A DNA stretch of 41,998 nucleotides from a virus: IMG/VR virus record IMGVR_UViG_3300022890_000048, positions 1 to 41,998 of that record; one strand, written 5' to 3'. This document shows, piece by piece, positions 1 to 6,615 of this stretch (position 1 is its first letter; each line of letters begins with the position of its first letter). A model generated the notes under the pieces. It did not search any database and was not told the DNA's origin. It saw nothing but the letters and a program-made list of their open reading frames with translations. A program made the translations under genes and the position numbers.

Positions 1-81
1 AAAAATGTTAAAGGAAAATGGAGAATATGACACCAATATCATAATCGCACAGCCAAATGCCTGGAGAATGTATACTGAAAG
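1..81. repeat. 81-bp terminal direct repeat, left copy
   Basis: These bases are identical to the last 81 bases of the window. The repeat lies inside one open reading frame that continues smoothly from the right end into the left end. This is what an assembler leaves when a circular or circularly permuted genome is written out linearly. It is unlikely to be a true physical terminal repeat because it sits in the middle of a gene. Confidence 0.95.
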
Positions 82-271
82 AAACAAAACAAACATAGGA
101 TTCTTAGTCTGGGAAGGAGACAAAATACCAAAGTCTTGGATGAAAGATTGTCTCAACCCAGAGATAGATTTGATATTCGTGCCTTCCTCTCATACTTTAC
201 GGGCAGTTTCAAATAGTATGGGTTGTTTATCTGAAGAAGAATGTAAAATATTACTGGAGAAATTAAAATGA
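1..271 (+). CDS. Split GT4 glycosyltransferase, N-terminal half (3' part of gene)
   Basis: This is the end of a gene that begins at 41769 and crosses the assembly join, giving a protein of 139 residues. It has the features of the N-terminal Rossmann domain of a GT-B (GT4-like) glycosyltransferase, including the segment IFVPSSHTLRAV, the usual acceptor-side VPS-xHT motif just before the inter-domain linker. It then stops at LLEKLK, while a normal GT4 continues into a second domain. That domain is encoded at 674-1393, after an HNH gene. The stop codon overlaps the HNH start (ATGA). The two halves together have a normal GT4 length and probably assemble as a split enzyme or are both dead; the sequence cannot decide which. 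Confidence 0.8.
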   Translation, partial: KMLKENGEYDTNIIIAQPNAWRMYTERNKTNIGFLVWEGDKIPKSWMKDCLNPEIDLIFVPSSHTLRAVSNSMGCLSEEECKILLEKLK

Positions 272-681
272 GATACAAAATAAAGAAAGGGCAACATATA
301 AGTCCAAGTACAGAATTTAAGAAAGGACACAAACAATCACCAGAAATATGCTCCAAGAAATCAAATAAAGGAAGTAAAAATCCAAATTGGAAGGGGGGAA
401 TAACAAAATTGCTCGTTAGATTAAGACACACAAATAAATACTACCAATGGAGAAGTTCCATATTTGAGAGGGATAACTGGACTTGCCAAACTTGCAATAA
501 AAGGGGAGGGAATTTAGAACCCCACCACATAGTTGCTTTTGGAAAATTAATTAAATTGTATAATATTCAAACGGAAGAAAAAGCATTAACTTGTGAAGAA
601 TTATGGGATGCTGATAACGGCATAACTTTATGCGTTCCTTGTCACAAATTAACTAAAAATTGGGGCAAGAAAAATGAATAA
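268..681 (+). CDS. Free-standing HNH homing endonuclease inserted in a glycosyltransferase gene
   Basis: A 137-residue protein. The N-terminus is basic and carries a NUMOD3-like DNA-binding segment (GSKNPNWKGG near residue 35). The HNH fold follows: Cys73 and Cys76, the HH pair at 86-87, Asn117 and a Cys122-x2-Cys125-His126 zinc site. HNH enzymes of this kind cut DNA at intron-less or gene-less alleles and spread by repair. The gene overlaps the glycosyltransferase halves on both sides (ATGA at 268, ATG of the next gene at 674). There is almost no non-coding sequence around it, so it is not housed in a group I intron. Confidence 0.85.
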   Translation: MRYKIKKGQHISPSTEFKKGHKQSPEICSKKSNKGSKNPNWKGGITKLLVRLRHTNKYYQWRSSIFERDNWTCQTCNKRGGNLEPHHIVAFGKLIKLYNIQTEEKALTCEELWDADNGITLCVPCHKLTKNWGKKNE

Positions 682-1393
682 TAAAGAAAAATTAAAAGAA
701 TTAATAGAAAACAAAATCCACGTAATACCCCACGGAGTAGATCCCAATTTATTTAAACCAGGCAAAAAGAAAACAGACATTTTTACTTTCCTATGCAATA
801 AAGGATTCAGAGGATTAGAAGATCGTGGGGGAATCCAATATGCGATTAAGGCATTCATAGAAGAATTCAAATTCGGTGAAGCACAAATGATATTAAAGAT
901 TAATCCGGCATACCCAATCGGAGATATGAATCAACACCTGAAAGATCTCGGAGTAAAAGAAGATTCACCAAAGATTGGAGTCTGTGCAGACAATATGAAA
1001 TATGAAGATCTGCCTAACTTATACAATGATTGTGACGTATTCGTAGCTCCAACAAGAGCAGAAGCGTTTAATATCCCATGTTTAGAAGCATTGTCTTGCG
1101 GGAAACCAGTGATTACTTCGAACTTCGGAGGACAAATAGACTTCTGTAATGATAAGAATGGATGGATAATTGGTGGAGAACTTAAAACAGTGGAGCATGA
1201 ACTGATGTACGAAGAAGTAAAATGGTTAACCCCAGACATAACAGAATTGAGAAAAGCTATGAGAGAAGCATTTAATGATTTAGGAAACAAAGGAAACGTA
1301 GCAAGAAAAGATGCAGTAGAAAGAACATGGGAGAATACAGCCAAGAAGGTTGCAAAGATAGTCCAGGACCAAGTTGGCGGTGATTCTGGATAA
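674..1393 (+). CDS. Split GT4 glycosyltransferase, C-terminal half
   Basis: A 239-residue protein beginning inside the end of the HNH gene. It carries the C-terminal, nucleotide-sugar-binding domain of a GT4 enzyme: KIHVIPHGVDPNLFKP opens the domain, and the donor-site signature E-A-F-N-I-P-C-L-E-A-L-S-C-G-K-P-V (the EX7E motif) lies near residue 135. It lacks an acceptor domain, which is supplied by the gene at 41769-271. Its first residues (MNNKEKLK) repeat the last residues of the other half (LLEKLK), so the piece before ELIENKIHV was probably remodelled when the HNH gene arrived. Confidence 0.85.
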   Translation: MNNKEKLKELIENKIHVIPHGVDPNLFKPGKKKTDIFTFLCNKGFRGLEDRGGIQYAIKAFIEEFKFGEAQMILKINPAYPIGDMNQHLKDLGVKEDSPKIGVCADNMKYEDLPNLYNDCDVFVAPTRAEAFNIPCLEALSCGKPVITSNFGGQIDFCNDKNGWIIGGELKTVEHELMYEEVKWLTPDITELRKAMREAFNDLGNKGNVARKDAVERTWENTAKKVAKIVQDQVGGDSG

Positions 1394-1460
1394 TTTCTTA
1401 ACTCTAACGGGTTTTTCATCCGACCAACTATTATGTTTGATAGTTTAATTAATAGAAACA

Positions 1461-1468
1461 TTTAAAAA
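1461..1468 (+). promoter_or_regulatory. TATA-like box TTTAAAAA upstream of 1497 operon
   Basis: An archaeal-type TATA box about 33 bases upstream of the ATG at 1497, so a leader of only a few bases is expected. It lies in the 103-base gap after the glycosyltransferase half and is the only obvious promoter for the run of genes to 3566. Confidence 0.55.
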
Positions 1469-1496
1469 GGTTAAATACATTAATTAATCAAGTAAA

Positions 1497-1727
1497 ATGG
1501 CATACCAAACAATAACCTCAGACAAGGAAAAACGTACAGCCTTAAAACTGTGTTTGATAGGTTTGTTGGGTTTGGGCGGTTTGCATAGGTTCTACGTCGG
1601 AAAGATTGGATCTGGTCTATTGTACTTGGTAACTTTCGGCTTTTGTTGGATCGGAACATTAGTAGACCTATTGCAAATAAGCCTTGGATCTTTTAAAGAC
1701 AACGTCGGAGCACCGTTAAGAGAATAA
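1497..1727 (+). CDS. TM2-domain membrane protein
   Basis: A 76-residue protein with the TM2 pattern: LLGLGGLHRFYVGKIGSG, then a second hydrophobic segment ending in WIGTLVDLLQI. The GLHRFY-x-GK loop between the two helices is the hallmark of the family (PF05154). It should sit in the membrane as a helical hairpin. TM2 proteins occur in bacteria, archaea and some phages but have no settled role. It is first in an operon with cytosolic coiled-coil proteins and the variable-region protein at 2453. Confidence 0.85.
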   Translation: MAYQTITSDKEKRTALKLCLIGLLGLGGLHRFYVGKIGSGLLYLVTFGFCWIGTLVDLLQISLGSFKDNVGAPLRE

Positions 1728-1960
1728 TGGGAAGAAAAAGAATAGATCCTATGAGAAGGATCACACAAAGAAGTATCGGCTTGGAACTTAGACAAATTCT
1801 TTTCCTTGCTAAATACGATGGTCAAACAAAAGACGTAGACGGAAGAAGGATACCAATAATCCAAGTGGATAAATGTTTTAGGGATACCCTTGACGAACAA
1901 ATAAAAGAGATTGATGGTGAGAATTCAGAATTTTTAAGAAAAGATGAAGATAATAACTGA
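1727..1960 (+). CDS. Hypothetical protein, 77 aa
   Basis: No family recognised. It is basic at the N-terminus (RKRIDPMRRITQR) and acidic at the end (DGENSEFLRKDEDNN). No membrane segment or cysteine pair is visible. Its ATG overlaps the stop of the TM2 gene (TAATG), so it is translationally coupled to it. The context suggests an accessory or host-interaction operon. Confidence 0.6.
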   Translation: MGRKRIDPMRRITQRSIGLELRQILFLAKYDGQTKDVDGRRIPIIQVDKCFRDTLDEQIKEIDGENSEFLRKDEDNN

Positions 1961-2156
1961 AAAACAATTAGAGGGCATAAGAAAGATTATGATAGAGAAA
2001 GATATTTTTATCCTCCGCTCAATGAATGAAATTAGAAGGGCATTAAATCTTCTTCGAGTTGCACAAGATAACGTAGATTTTCTGTTGGGCATTCCTGAAA
2101 AAGTAGAGAGAATCACAAGACAAGAAATGATATTAAACATAGAGGAACAATTATGA
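1944..2156 (+). CDS. Hypothetical helical protein, 70 aa
   Basis: A predicted all-helical protein rich in Ile, Leu, Arg and Glu, with no cysteine pair or membrane segment. It overlaps the previous gene by 17 bases and the next one by an ATGA. The tight spacing on both sides supports it as a real gene, but I cannot assign a function. Confidence 0.55.
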   Translation: MKIITEKQLEGIRKIMIEKDIFILRSMNEIRRALNLLRVAQDNVDFLLGIPEKVERITRQEMILNIEEQL

Positions 2157-2452
2157 GAGAACTAACTGAAGAAGAAGCAAAAGCAACAAAGAAAGGGATT
2201 GAATTATTAGAGAAACAAATCAAAGAAGCACAAGAGGCCCAAGTATACGCAACCAAAAAGATGAAAGCAATGGAACAGGCCTGGGTATTCGAAGACTATT
2301 CAAAACCAATAGAAAGACGTAGAACAAGAGAAAATGCAAATCGAACAATAGATCAGGCTAAAAAGGACATAGAAGAGATCACAGAGAAAGTTAAACAATT
2401 AAACAAACAATTAAAAGAAGGGGTTGAGGTAAGAAAACCCACTGGAGTTTAA
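2153..2452 (+). CDS. Hypothetical coiled-coil protein, 99 aa
   Basis: Almost entirely charged helix: Glu, Lys and Gln with heptad-like spacing of Ile, Leu, Val and Ala, for example EEITEKVKQLNKQLKEG near the end. A coiled coil or small scaffold is likely. It abuts the next gene with no gap (TAA then ATG). No catalytic or metal-binding residues are visible. Confidence 0.6.
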   Translation: MRELTEEEAKATKKGIELLEKQIKEAQEAQVYATKKMKAMEQAWVFEDYSKPIERRRTRENANRTIDQAKKDIEEITEKVKQLNKQLKEGVEVRKPTGV

Positions 2453-2890
2453 ATGAAACTTAAAACAATAAAACAATTAGAAAAACAAAAACTTGAAATA
2501 GATGAACAAATACTTGAAATAGATAAACAAATTGAAGAACTAAAAAACAAATCAACTTGGAGAAAGTTTAAATGTCTTCCAAATGTAGAACTATCAAATA
2601 TTCAAGATTGGGATGAACCTTATGACAAAATTGTGATACCAAAAGGATGTAGATTAATGGAGGCGTGGGAATTTGCTAAACTAATTGAGAGTGAAGAAAG
2701 TGATGATTTTTTAGGAAAGTATAAAGGGAAATTTTCTTATTTTTGGTTAAACCAATCAAAATATTGTAAAACAAATAACTTTTCCTTCCGTGTGTGTCTC
2801 GACAGTGGCTCGTTCTGGGGTGTCGACTACGACAGTCTTGGGGACTCCCTCGAGGGCGGTCGGGTAGTTTTCGTGAGGGATTTGAAATGA
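2453..2890 (+). CDS. Coiled-coil plus C-type-lectin-like protein with DGR-like variable C-terminus
   Basis: A 145-residue protein in three parts. Residues 1-35 form a coiled coil (KQLEKQKLEIDEQILEID). Residues about 45-110 resemble the scaffold of CLec/formylglycine-fold diversity proteins (IPKGCRLMEAWEFAKLI, then YFWLNQSKYC). The last 33 or so residues (RVCLDSGSFWGVDYDSLG, then GGRVVFVRDLK) match the pattern I associate with the targets of diversity-generating retroelements in small archaea and CPR bacteria. The DNA for this tail is about 60% GC in an AT-rich genome, and 19 of 24 codons end in C or T, as expected where AAY codons of a template have been mutated at the first two positions. 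No reverse transcriptase or template repeat is visible in the window. Confidence 0.6.
   Translation: MKLKTIKQLEKQKLEIDEQILEIDKQIEELKNKSTWRKFKCLPNVELSNIQDWDEPYDKIVIPKGCRLMEAWEFAKLIESEESDDFLGKYKGKFSYFWLNQSKYCKTNNFSFRVCLDSGSFWGVDYDSLGDSLEGGRVVFVRDLK
2784..2880 (+). other. Candidate DGR variable region (VR)
   Basis: I count 54 G or C in the 90 bases at 2791-2880, against an AT-rich background of roughly one third GC. Codons are NNY-biased and encode exposed residues (Asp, Ser, Gly, Tyr, Trp) up to the invariant-looking tail GRVVFVRD just before the stop, the usual place of a VR. Identification rests on composition and protein pattern. The decisive test, a template repeat with adenines at the variable positions, cannot be made here. 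Confidence 0.5.
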
Positions 2891-2895
2891 GTTTA
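2878..2895 (+). repeat. RBS-stop-start cassette, copy 1
   Basis: An 18-base sequence, GGATTTGAAATGAGTTTA, spanning the ribosome binding site, the ATGA stop/start overlap and the first codons of the next gene. Identical copies occur at 32711-32728 and 32890-32907, and a shortened copy at 33141-33153, about 30 kb away. Here it joins the variable-region gene to the next small gene. Confidence 0.7.
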
Positions 2896-3075
2896 TTAGA
2901 AGACTTAGAAAAATCAGCACAAAGACTAAGAAGAAGACAAGACAGAGAGGAACGAATAAAAAACAGAGGACCTGGCATGATAGTATTGATAGGATTCATG
3001 CAGACATTATTCTACTTTGTAATCACATTAGGGTTAGCAGCATTAATTAAATTTTTATGGAGTTATCTATGGTAG
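2887..3075 (+). CDS. Small membrane protein, 62 aa
   Basis: The N-terminal half is a charged helix rich in Arg and Glu (MSLLEDLEKSAQRLRRRQ). Residues about 33-58 are one strong hydrophobic segment ending in LWSYLW, so it is a single-pass membrane protein with its basic part probably in the cytoplasm. The ATG at 2887 is preferred over upstream starts because it overlaps the previous stop and has GAGGGAT upstream. Function unknown. Confidence 0.65.
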   Translation: MSLLEDLEKSAQRLRRRQDREERIKNRGPGMIVLIGFMQTLFYFVITLGLAALIKFLWSYLW

Positions 3076-3566
3076 ACGAAGTTAAACCGTTAATTCGAGT
3101 TCAAACACCAGATGAGAAAGCAGATTTTATTGATATCTCAAGAAGACACGCAACACCAGAAATGGTACTACGGGCGCAGATAGCAGAAGCAGAACAAAAG
3201 GCAAATGCACCAAAGATACCGTTCGACAAGAAACTACCATATCCTGGAACAGCAGTTATTGAAGATTTCAATAAAGCAGCTAAAATGGCAGAATTGTCAG
3301 CAGTAGGATATGTTGGAAATAAGAAGGTGTCTGAAACAACAAGAGAGAATCTAAGAAAAGAAGCATTAAAGAACATGGACTGGACAAAATATACAGATCC
3401 TAAGAACTTTTTGTTAATAGACTCATCTGAAAGAATTGACGAACATCTAACCAAAACCAACCCCGGAAAGTCGATCTTTGTTAAGAAGAGATCATATACT
3501 TTCAAGGGACATGTTCAAAAATATGTGGTGATGGAAGATGCAGCAAGTGCAATTAATCGAGCATAA
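3069..3566 (+). CDS. Hypothetical protein, about 165 aa
   Basis: A soluble, charged protein with no family I recognise. It includes the segment DFIDISRRHATPEMVLRAQI and a basic C-terminal half. I prefer the ATG at 3069, which has GGAG six bases upstream; an in-frame ATG at 3057 is possible. The start overlaps the preceding gene by a few bases. It is the last gene of the operon and is followed by a structured non-coding gap. Confidence 0.6.
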   Translation: MVDEVKPLIRVQTPDEKADFIDISRRHATPEMVLRAQIAEAEQKANAPKIPFDKKLPYPGTAVIEDFNKAAKMAELSAVGYVGNKKVSETTRENLRKEALKNMDWTKYTDPKNFLLIDSSERIDEHLTKTNPGKSIFVKKRSYTFKGHVQKYVVMEDAASAINRA

Positions 3567-3570
3567 TCAT

Positions 3571-3668
3571 ACTTTGCGAAGTGCGGGATTTATAACCCCA
3601 AGAGTCCCTGGTCTAATGCGTAAGTCCAGTTGAGCAGATTTATCTTCTCAAACTACTGGAGCCAGGGA
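3571..3668 (+). ncRNA. Structured leader RNA candidate upstream of ParB-methyltransferase
   Basis: The 114-base gap holds several nested inverted repeats. ACTT-tgcg-AAGT lies at 3571-3582. TCCCTGG (3605-3611) pairs with CCAGGGA (3662-3668). Inside that, TCCAG pairs with CTGGA, and TTGAG (3630-3634) pairs with CTCAA (3647-3651) around a 12-base loop. A TATA-like ATTTATAA at 3588-3595 would start transcription near 3617, inside the outer stem, so the full fold would need an upstream start. It could be a leader that regulates the next gene or a DNA-binding site; it is not a recognisable tRNA or riboswitch. Confidence 0.4.
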
Positions 3669-3680
3669 ACCTTTATTAAA

Positions 3681-5057
3681 ATGGAAAAATTAGAAATAGA
3701 GTACATACCAATAGCGGAGATAGTTCCTTACAAGAACAATCCGAGAAAGAATGACAAAGCAGTAGAAGTAGTAGCAAAAAGTATTAAAGAATTCGGTTTC
3801 AAGAACCCAATAATTCTGGATAAGAAGAACGAAATAGTTTGTGGACATACAAGATTAAAAGCAATACCTAAAGCAAAGGAGCTAATATTAGAAGAACTAA
3901 AGGTGCAAAGGATAGAATTAGATAACGCAAAAATCAACAAGCCCGAAAGAATAGAAGATATTAATAACGTTATTGAACAATTAGAAAATAATCTTGCCGG
4001 AATACAAGAAGTTCCTGTAATTTGGGTTGACGATCTAACAGATGAACAAATAAAAGCATTCCGAATCATGGACAACAAATCAATAGAGTACGCGAGATGG
4101 GACTTTGACTTATTAAAAGAAGAGTTCGAATCAATGACCAACTTAGAATTCACCGGATTCACAGAAGCAGAAAGAGAGAAGATCTTAAATCCAGATGACA
4201 AGTTCAGCGTAGGAGACAAAGAACCCAAATACAAAATAGAAACCGGAGAAGTCTGGCAATTAGGCAAACATCGATTAATATGCGGAGACTCAACACGGGA
4301 AGATACATACCTTAAATTAATACCAAGCGGCACCGACATCCAATGCGTATTCACAGACCCACCATATGGAGTAAGTTATTCAGGAACAAACAACCCAAAC
4401 GGAAGAGAGTGGAAAGTGATTGAAGGAGACGATTTAAGGGGAGACAAACTATACGATTTAATAAAGGAATCCTTCACACACATTAATGCCCACTTAGTAA
4501 AGAACGGAGCAATCTATGTCTTCCATGCATCGTCTAATCAAATCATATTCGAGAAGGCATTAAACACAGCCAACTTCCAAGTAAAACAGCAATTAATATG
4601 GCACAAGCACCATATCCTTGGACACTCACACTATCACTGGTGTCATGAGCCTTTATTTTATGGATCAAGAATAAACGAGAACCCAGACTTTTTCGGCACA
4701 AGATGCAATAAGACCACATTAACAGAGATAGATCCAGATGCAATGGACCTGGAACAATTAAGGAAGTTCGTCAAGAAGATCAAGAAACATAGCACAGTAT
4801 GGGAGATCAAGAAGGATTCAACCAAAGATTACATCCATCCAACTCAGAAACCAACCAAATTGGCGATTAGGGCCATCGTGAACAGTTCAAAGGTAGGTGA
4901 TGGAGTATTAGACCCCTTCGCAGGGAGTGGAAGCACGTTGATGGCCTGTGAGGAAAAAGGGAGAGTTTGTTATACGATTGAATTAGATCCGGTATTTTGT
5001 AGTCATATTATAGAAAGATGGGAAAAACTAACAGGAAAAACCGCAGAAAAGATGTAA
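3681..5057 (+). CDS. ParB-like nuclease domain fused to DNA methyltransferase
   Basis: A 458-residue protein. Residues 1-100 are a ParB/Srx-like domain with the VCGHTRLKA (GHxR) motif. The rest is an N6/N4 DNA methyltransferase with catalytic FTDPPYG near residue 225 and the AdoMet-binding DPFAGSGST near residue 410, the motif IV-before-I order of the beta class. This fusion is common in tailed phages and usually protects viral DNA from host restriction or marks it. I choose ATG 3681 because it starts directly at the ParB domain; an upstream TTG would place the start inside the RNA hairpin. The 3' end overlaps the terminase gene by 40 bases. Confidence 0.9.
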   Translation: MEKLEIEYIPIAEIVPYKNNPRKNDKAVEVVAKSIKEFGFKNPIILDKKNEIVCGHTRLKAIPKAKELILEELKVQRIELDNAKINKPERIEDINNVIEQLENNLAGIQEVPVIWVDDLTDEQIKAFRIMDNKSIEYARWDFDLLKEEFESMTNLEFTGFTEAEREKILNPDDKFSVGDKEPKYKIETGEVWQLGKHRLICGDSTREDTYLKLIPSGTDIQCVFTDPPYGVSYSGTNNPNGREWKVIEGDDLRGDKLYDLIKESFTHINAHLVKNGAIYVFHASSNQIIFEKALNTANFQVKQQLIWHKHHILGHSHYHWCHEPLFYGSRINENPDFFGTRCNKTTLTEIDPDAMDLEQLRKFVKKIKKHSTVWEIKKDSTKDYIHPTQKPTKLAIRAIVNSSKVGDGVLDPFAGSGSTLMACEEKGRVCYTIELDPVFCSHIIERWEKLTGKTAEKM

Positions 5058-5398
5058 CGAAATGTAACAGATTAAAGCCCAAACAGAAGGCAATGATTGA
5101 ATCAATGAAAGCAACGCTTGGGATTGTAACTGCATCTTGTAAGCAAGTAGGAATAGAAAGAGTCACACATTATCGGTGGCTGAAAGAGAATCCAGAGTAT
5201 GCTAAGGGAATAAATGAATCTGAACTTGATTTAAAAGACTTTGCAGAAGGGGCCCTCCTCCAATTATTACATGAAAAGAACCCCATGATTGTCTGGAACG
5301 TCAACAAAACCCGAAACAAAGACAGAGGATACATGGAAAAACAGGAAATAGAACATACTGGTCAGGCATTTAAATTAATAATAGAGAATCCGGACTAA
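5018..5398 (+). CDS. Terminase small subunit (putative)
   Basis: A 126-residue basic protein with an N-terminal helix-turn-helix (ASCKQVGIERVTHYRWLKEN), typical of phBC6A51-type small terminases. This is followed by a helical region and a C-terminal tail. The small terminase recognises the packaging site and hands DNA to the large subunit. It lies two genes upstream of the large terminase, separated by a methyltransferase. The start is inside the end of the previous gene; its basic N-terminus MGKTNRKNRRK fits a DNA-binding tail. Confidence 0.75.
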   Translation: MGKTNRKNRRKDVTKCNRLKPKQKAMIESMKATLGIVTASCKQVGIERVTHYRWLKENPEYAKGINESELDLKDFAEGALLQLLHEKNPMIVWNVNKTRNKDRGYMEKQEIEHTGQAFKLIIENPD

Positions 5399-6615
5399 TG
5401 AATAAAATAATACAAGGTGAATGTTTAGAAGAACTAAAGAAACTTCCAGAGAAATCAGTAAATATGTGCATGACTTCTCCACTCTACTGGGCATTAAGGG
5501 ATTATGGAACTGCAACTTGGGAAGGTGGAGATGATAATTGTGACCATAAAGAAGCTAAAGAGAAGTCAAGATATGATTATGATTTAAGTAAAGCACAAAC
5601 AGGAACACATAAGGGTGCTAAGGAAGGAACAGACCAAGCAAAATGGAAAGACAAATGCCCTACTTGTGGGGCTATTAAAGTAGATAAACAATTAGGATTA
5701 GAACCAACCTTTGACGAATATATAAATAAGTTGTGTGATATTTTTGATGAAGTAAAAAGAGTTCTAAGAGATGATGGAACTTGTTGGGTTAATTTGGGTG
5801 ATACTTATTTTGGTTCTGGAAAGGGTGCTGGTGGAGACCCAGCTAAATGTAAAGAGTCTTACACTATGCCGACAGATTGGAAAAGACCAAGTAGAGATGA
5901 ATTCACAAAGGCAGGGATAAAAAAGAATTGTTTAATTTGTGGCAAAGAGTTTTTAGGAAAAGAGAATTCACAATTTTGTTCTAAAAAATGTCTAAACAAA
6001 AAAGGGAATGATTTTAGAAGCCAAAATAGACAACTACCAGATAAAACATTAACCTTGATTCCAATGCGTTTCGCAATAGAAATGGTTAATCGTGGTTGGA
6101 TATTGAGAAACACAATCATCTGGCATAAACCAAATTGTATGCCGAGTTCTGTTAAGGATAGATTCACAGTAGACTTTGAATACCTTTTTTTCTTTAGTAA
6201 GAAAAAGAAATACTATTTTGAAACCCAAAGAGAACCACACCAAACAGAAGAATGGAAAACAAGAAATATGAATAAAAGAAAAAAGAACGATAGTAATCCC
6301 CAATATGGAAAACATTCTCACGGACCTCAAGATTATCATCCTCAAGGACGTAACAAAAGAACAACATGGGCTATCTGCCCTAAGCCATTCAAGGAAGCAC
6401 ACTTTGCAGTTTATCCAGAAGAGCTTTGTGAAACTCCAATTAAAGCTGGGTGTCCTGAAGGTGGAATAGTATTAGACCCATTCGCAGGAGCAGGAACTAC
6501 TTGCTTGGTGGCGTTGAAACAAAACAAGAAGTTTTTAGGGATTGAGTTGAATCCAGAATACATTGAGATAATAAATAAAAGATTAAAACCTCATTTAGAA
6601 CAGGGGAAGCTATGA
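5398..6615 (+). CDS. DNA methyltransferase with altered motif IV (TSPLYW) and zinc-finger insert
   Basis: A 405-residue beta-class DNA methyltransferase of the TSPPYW type. Motif IV near residue 26 reads TSPLYW instead of TSPPYW; one C-to-T change in the codon (CTC from CCC) accounts for it. Motif I (DPFAGAGTTC) is intact near residue 360. Two Cys clusters are present: CPTCG near residue 93, and a CLICGKEF to FCSKKC treble-clef-like finger near residues 178-198, which looks inserted. The protein may therefore be catalytically weakened or have altered base specificity. It is wedged between the two terminase genes and overlaps both. Confidence 0.85.
   Translation: MNKIIQGECLEELKKLPEKSVNMCMTSPLYWALRDYGTATWEGGDDNCDHKEAKEKSRYDYDLSKAQTGTHKGAKEGTDQAKWKDKCPTCGAIKVDKQLGLEPTFDEYINKLCDIFDEVKRVLRDDGTCWVNLGDTYFGSGKGAGGDPAKCKESYTMPTDWKRPSRDEFTKAGIKKNCLICGKEFLGKENSQFCSKKCLNKKGNDFRSQNRQLPDKTLTLIPMRFAIEMVNRGWILRNTIIWHKPNCMPSSVKDRFTVDFEYLFFFSKKKKYYFETQREPHQTEEWKTRNMNKRKKNDSNPQYGKHSHGPQDYHPQGRNKRTTWAICPKPFKEAHFAVYPEELCETPIKAGCPEGGIVLDPFAGAGTTCLVALKQNKKFLGIELNPEYIEIINKRLKPHLEQGKL

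Noticed and set aside
268-697. Group I intron or intein in the split glycosyltransferase
   Set aside because: The insert is almost all HNH coding sequence with no room for an intron fold, and the host frame ends at a stop inside it; no intein splicing residues.
2793-2886. Longer start for the 62-aa membrane protein, reading through the variable region
   Set aside because: That stretch is the GC-rich end of the previous gene in another frame; ATG 2887 has the coupled RBS-stop-start cassette.
3630-3680. Upstream TTG start for the ParB-methyltransferase
   Set aside because: The extra 17 codons lie in the structured hairpin region and precede the conserved ParB start at ATG 3681.
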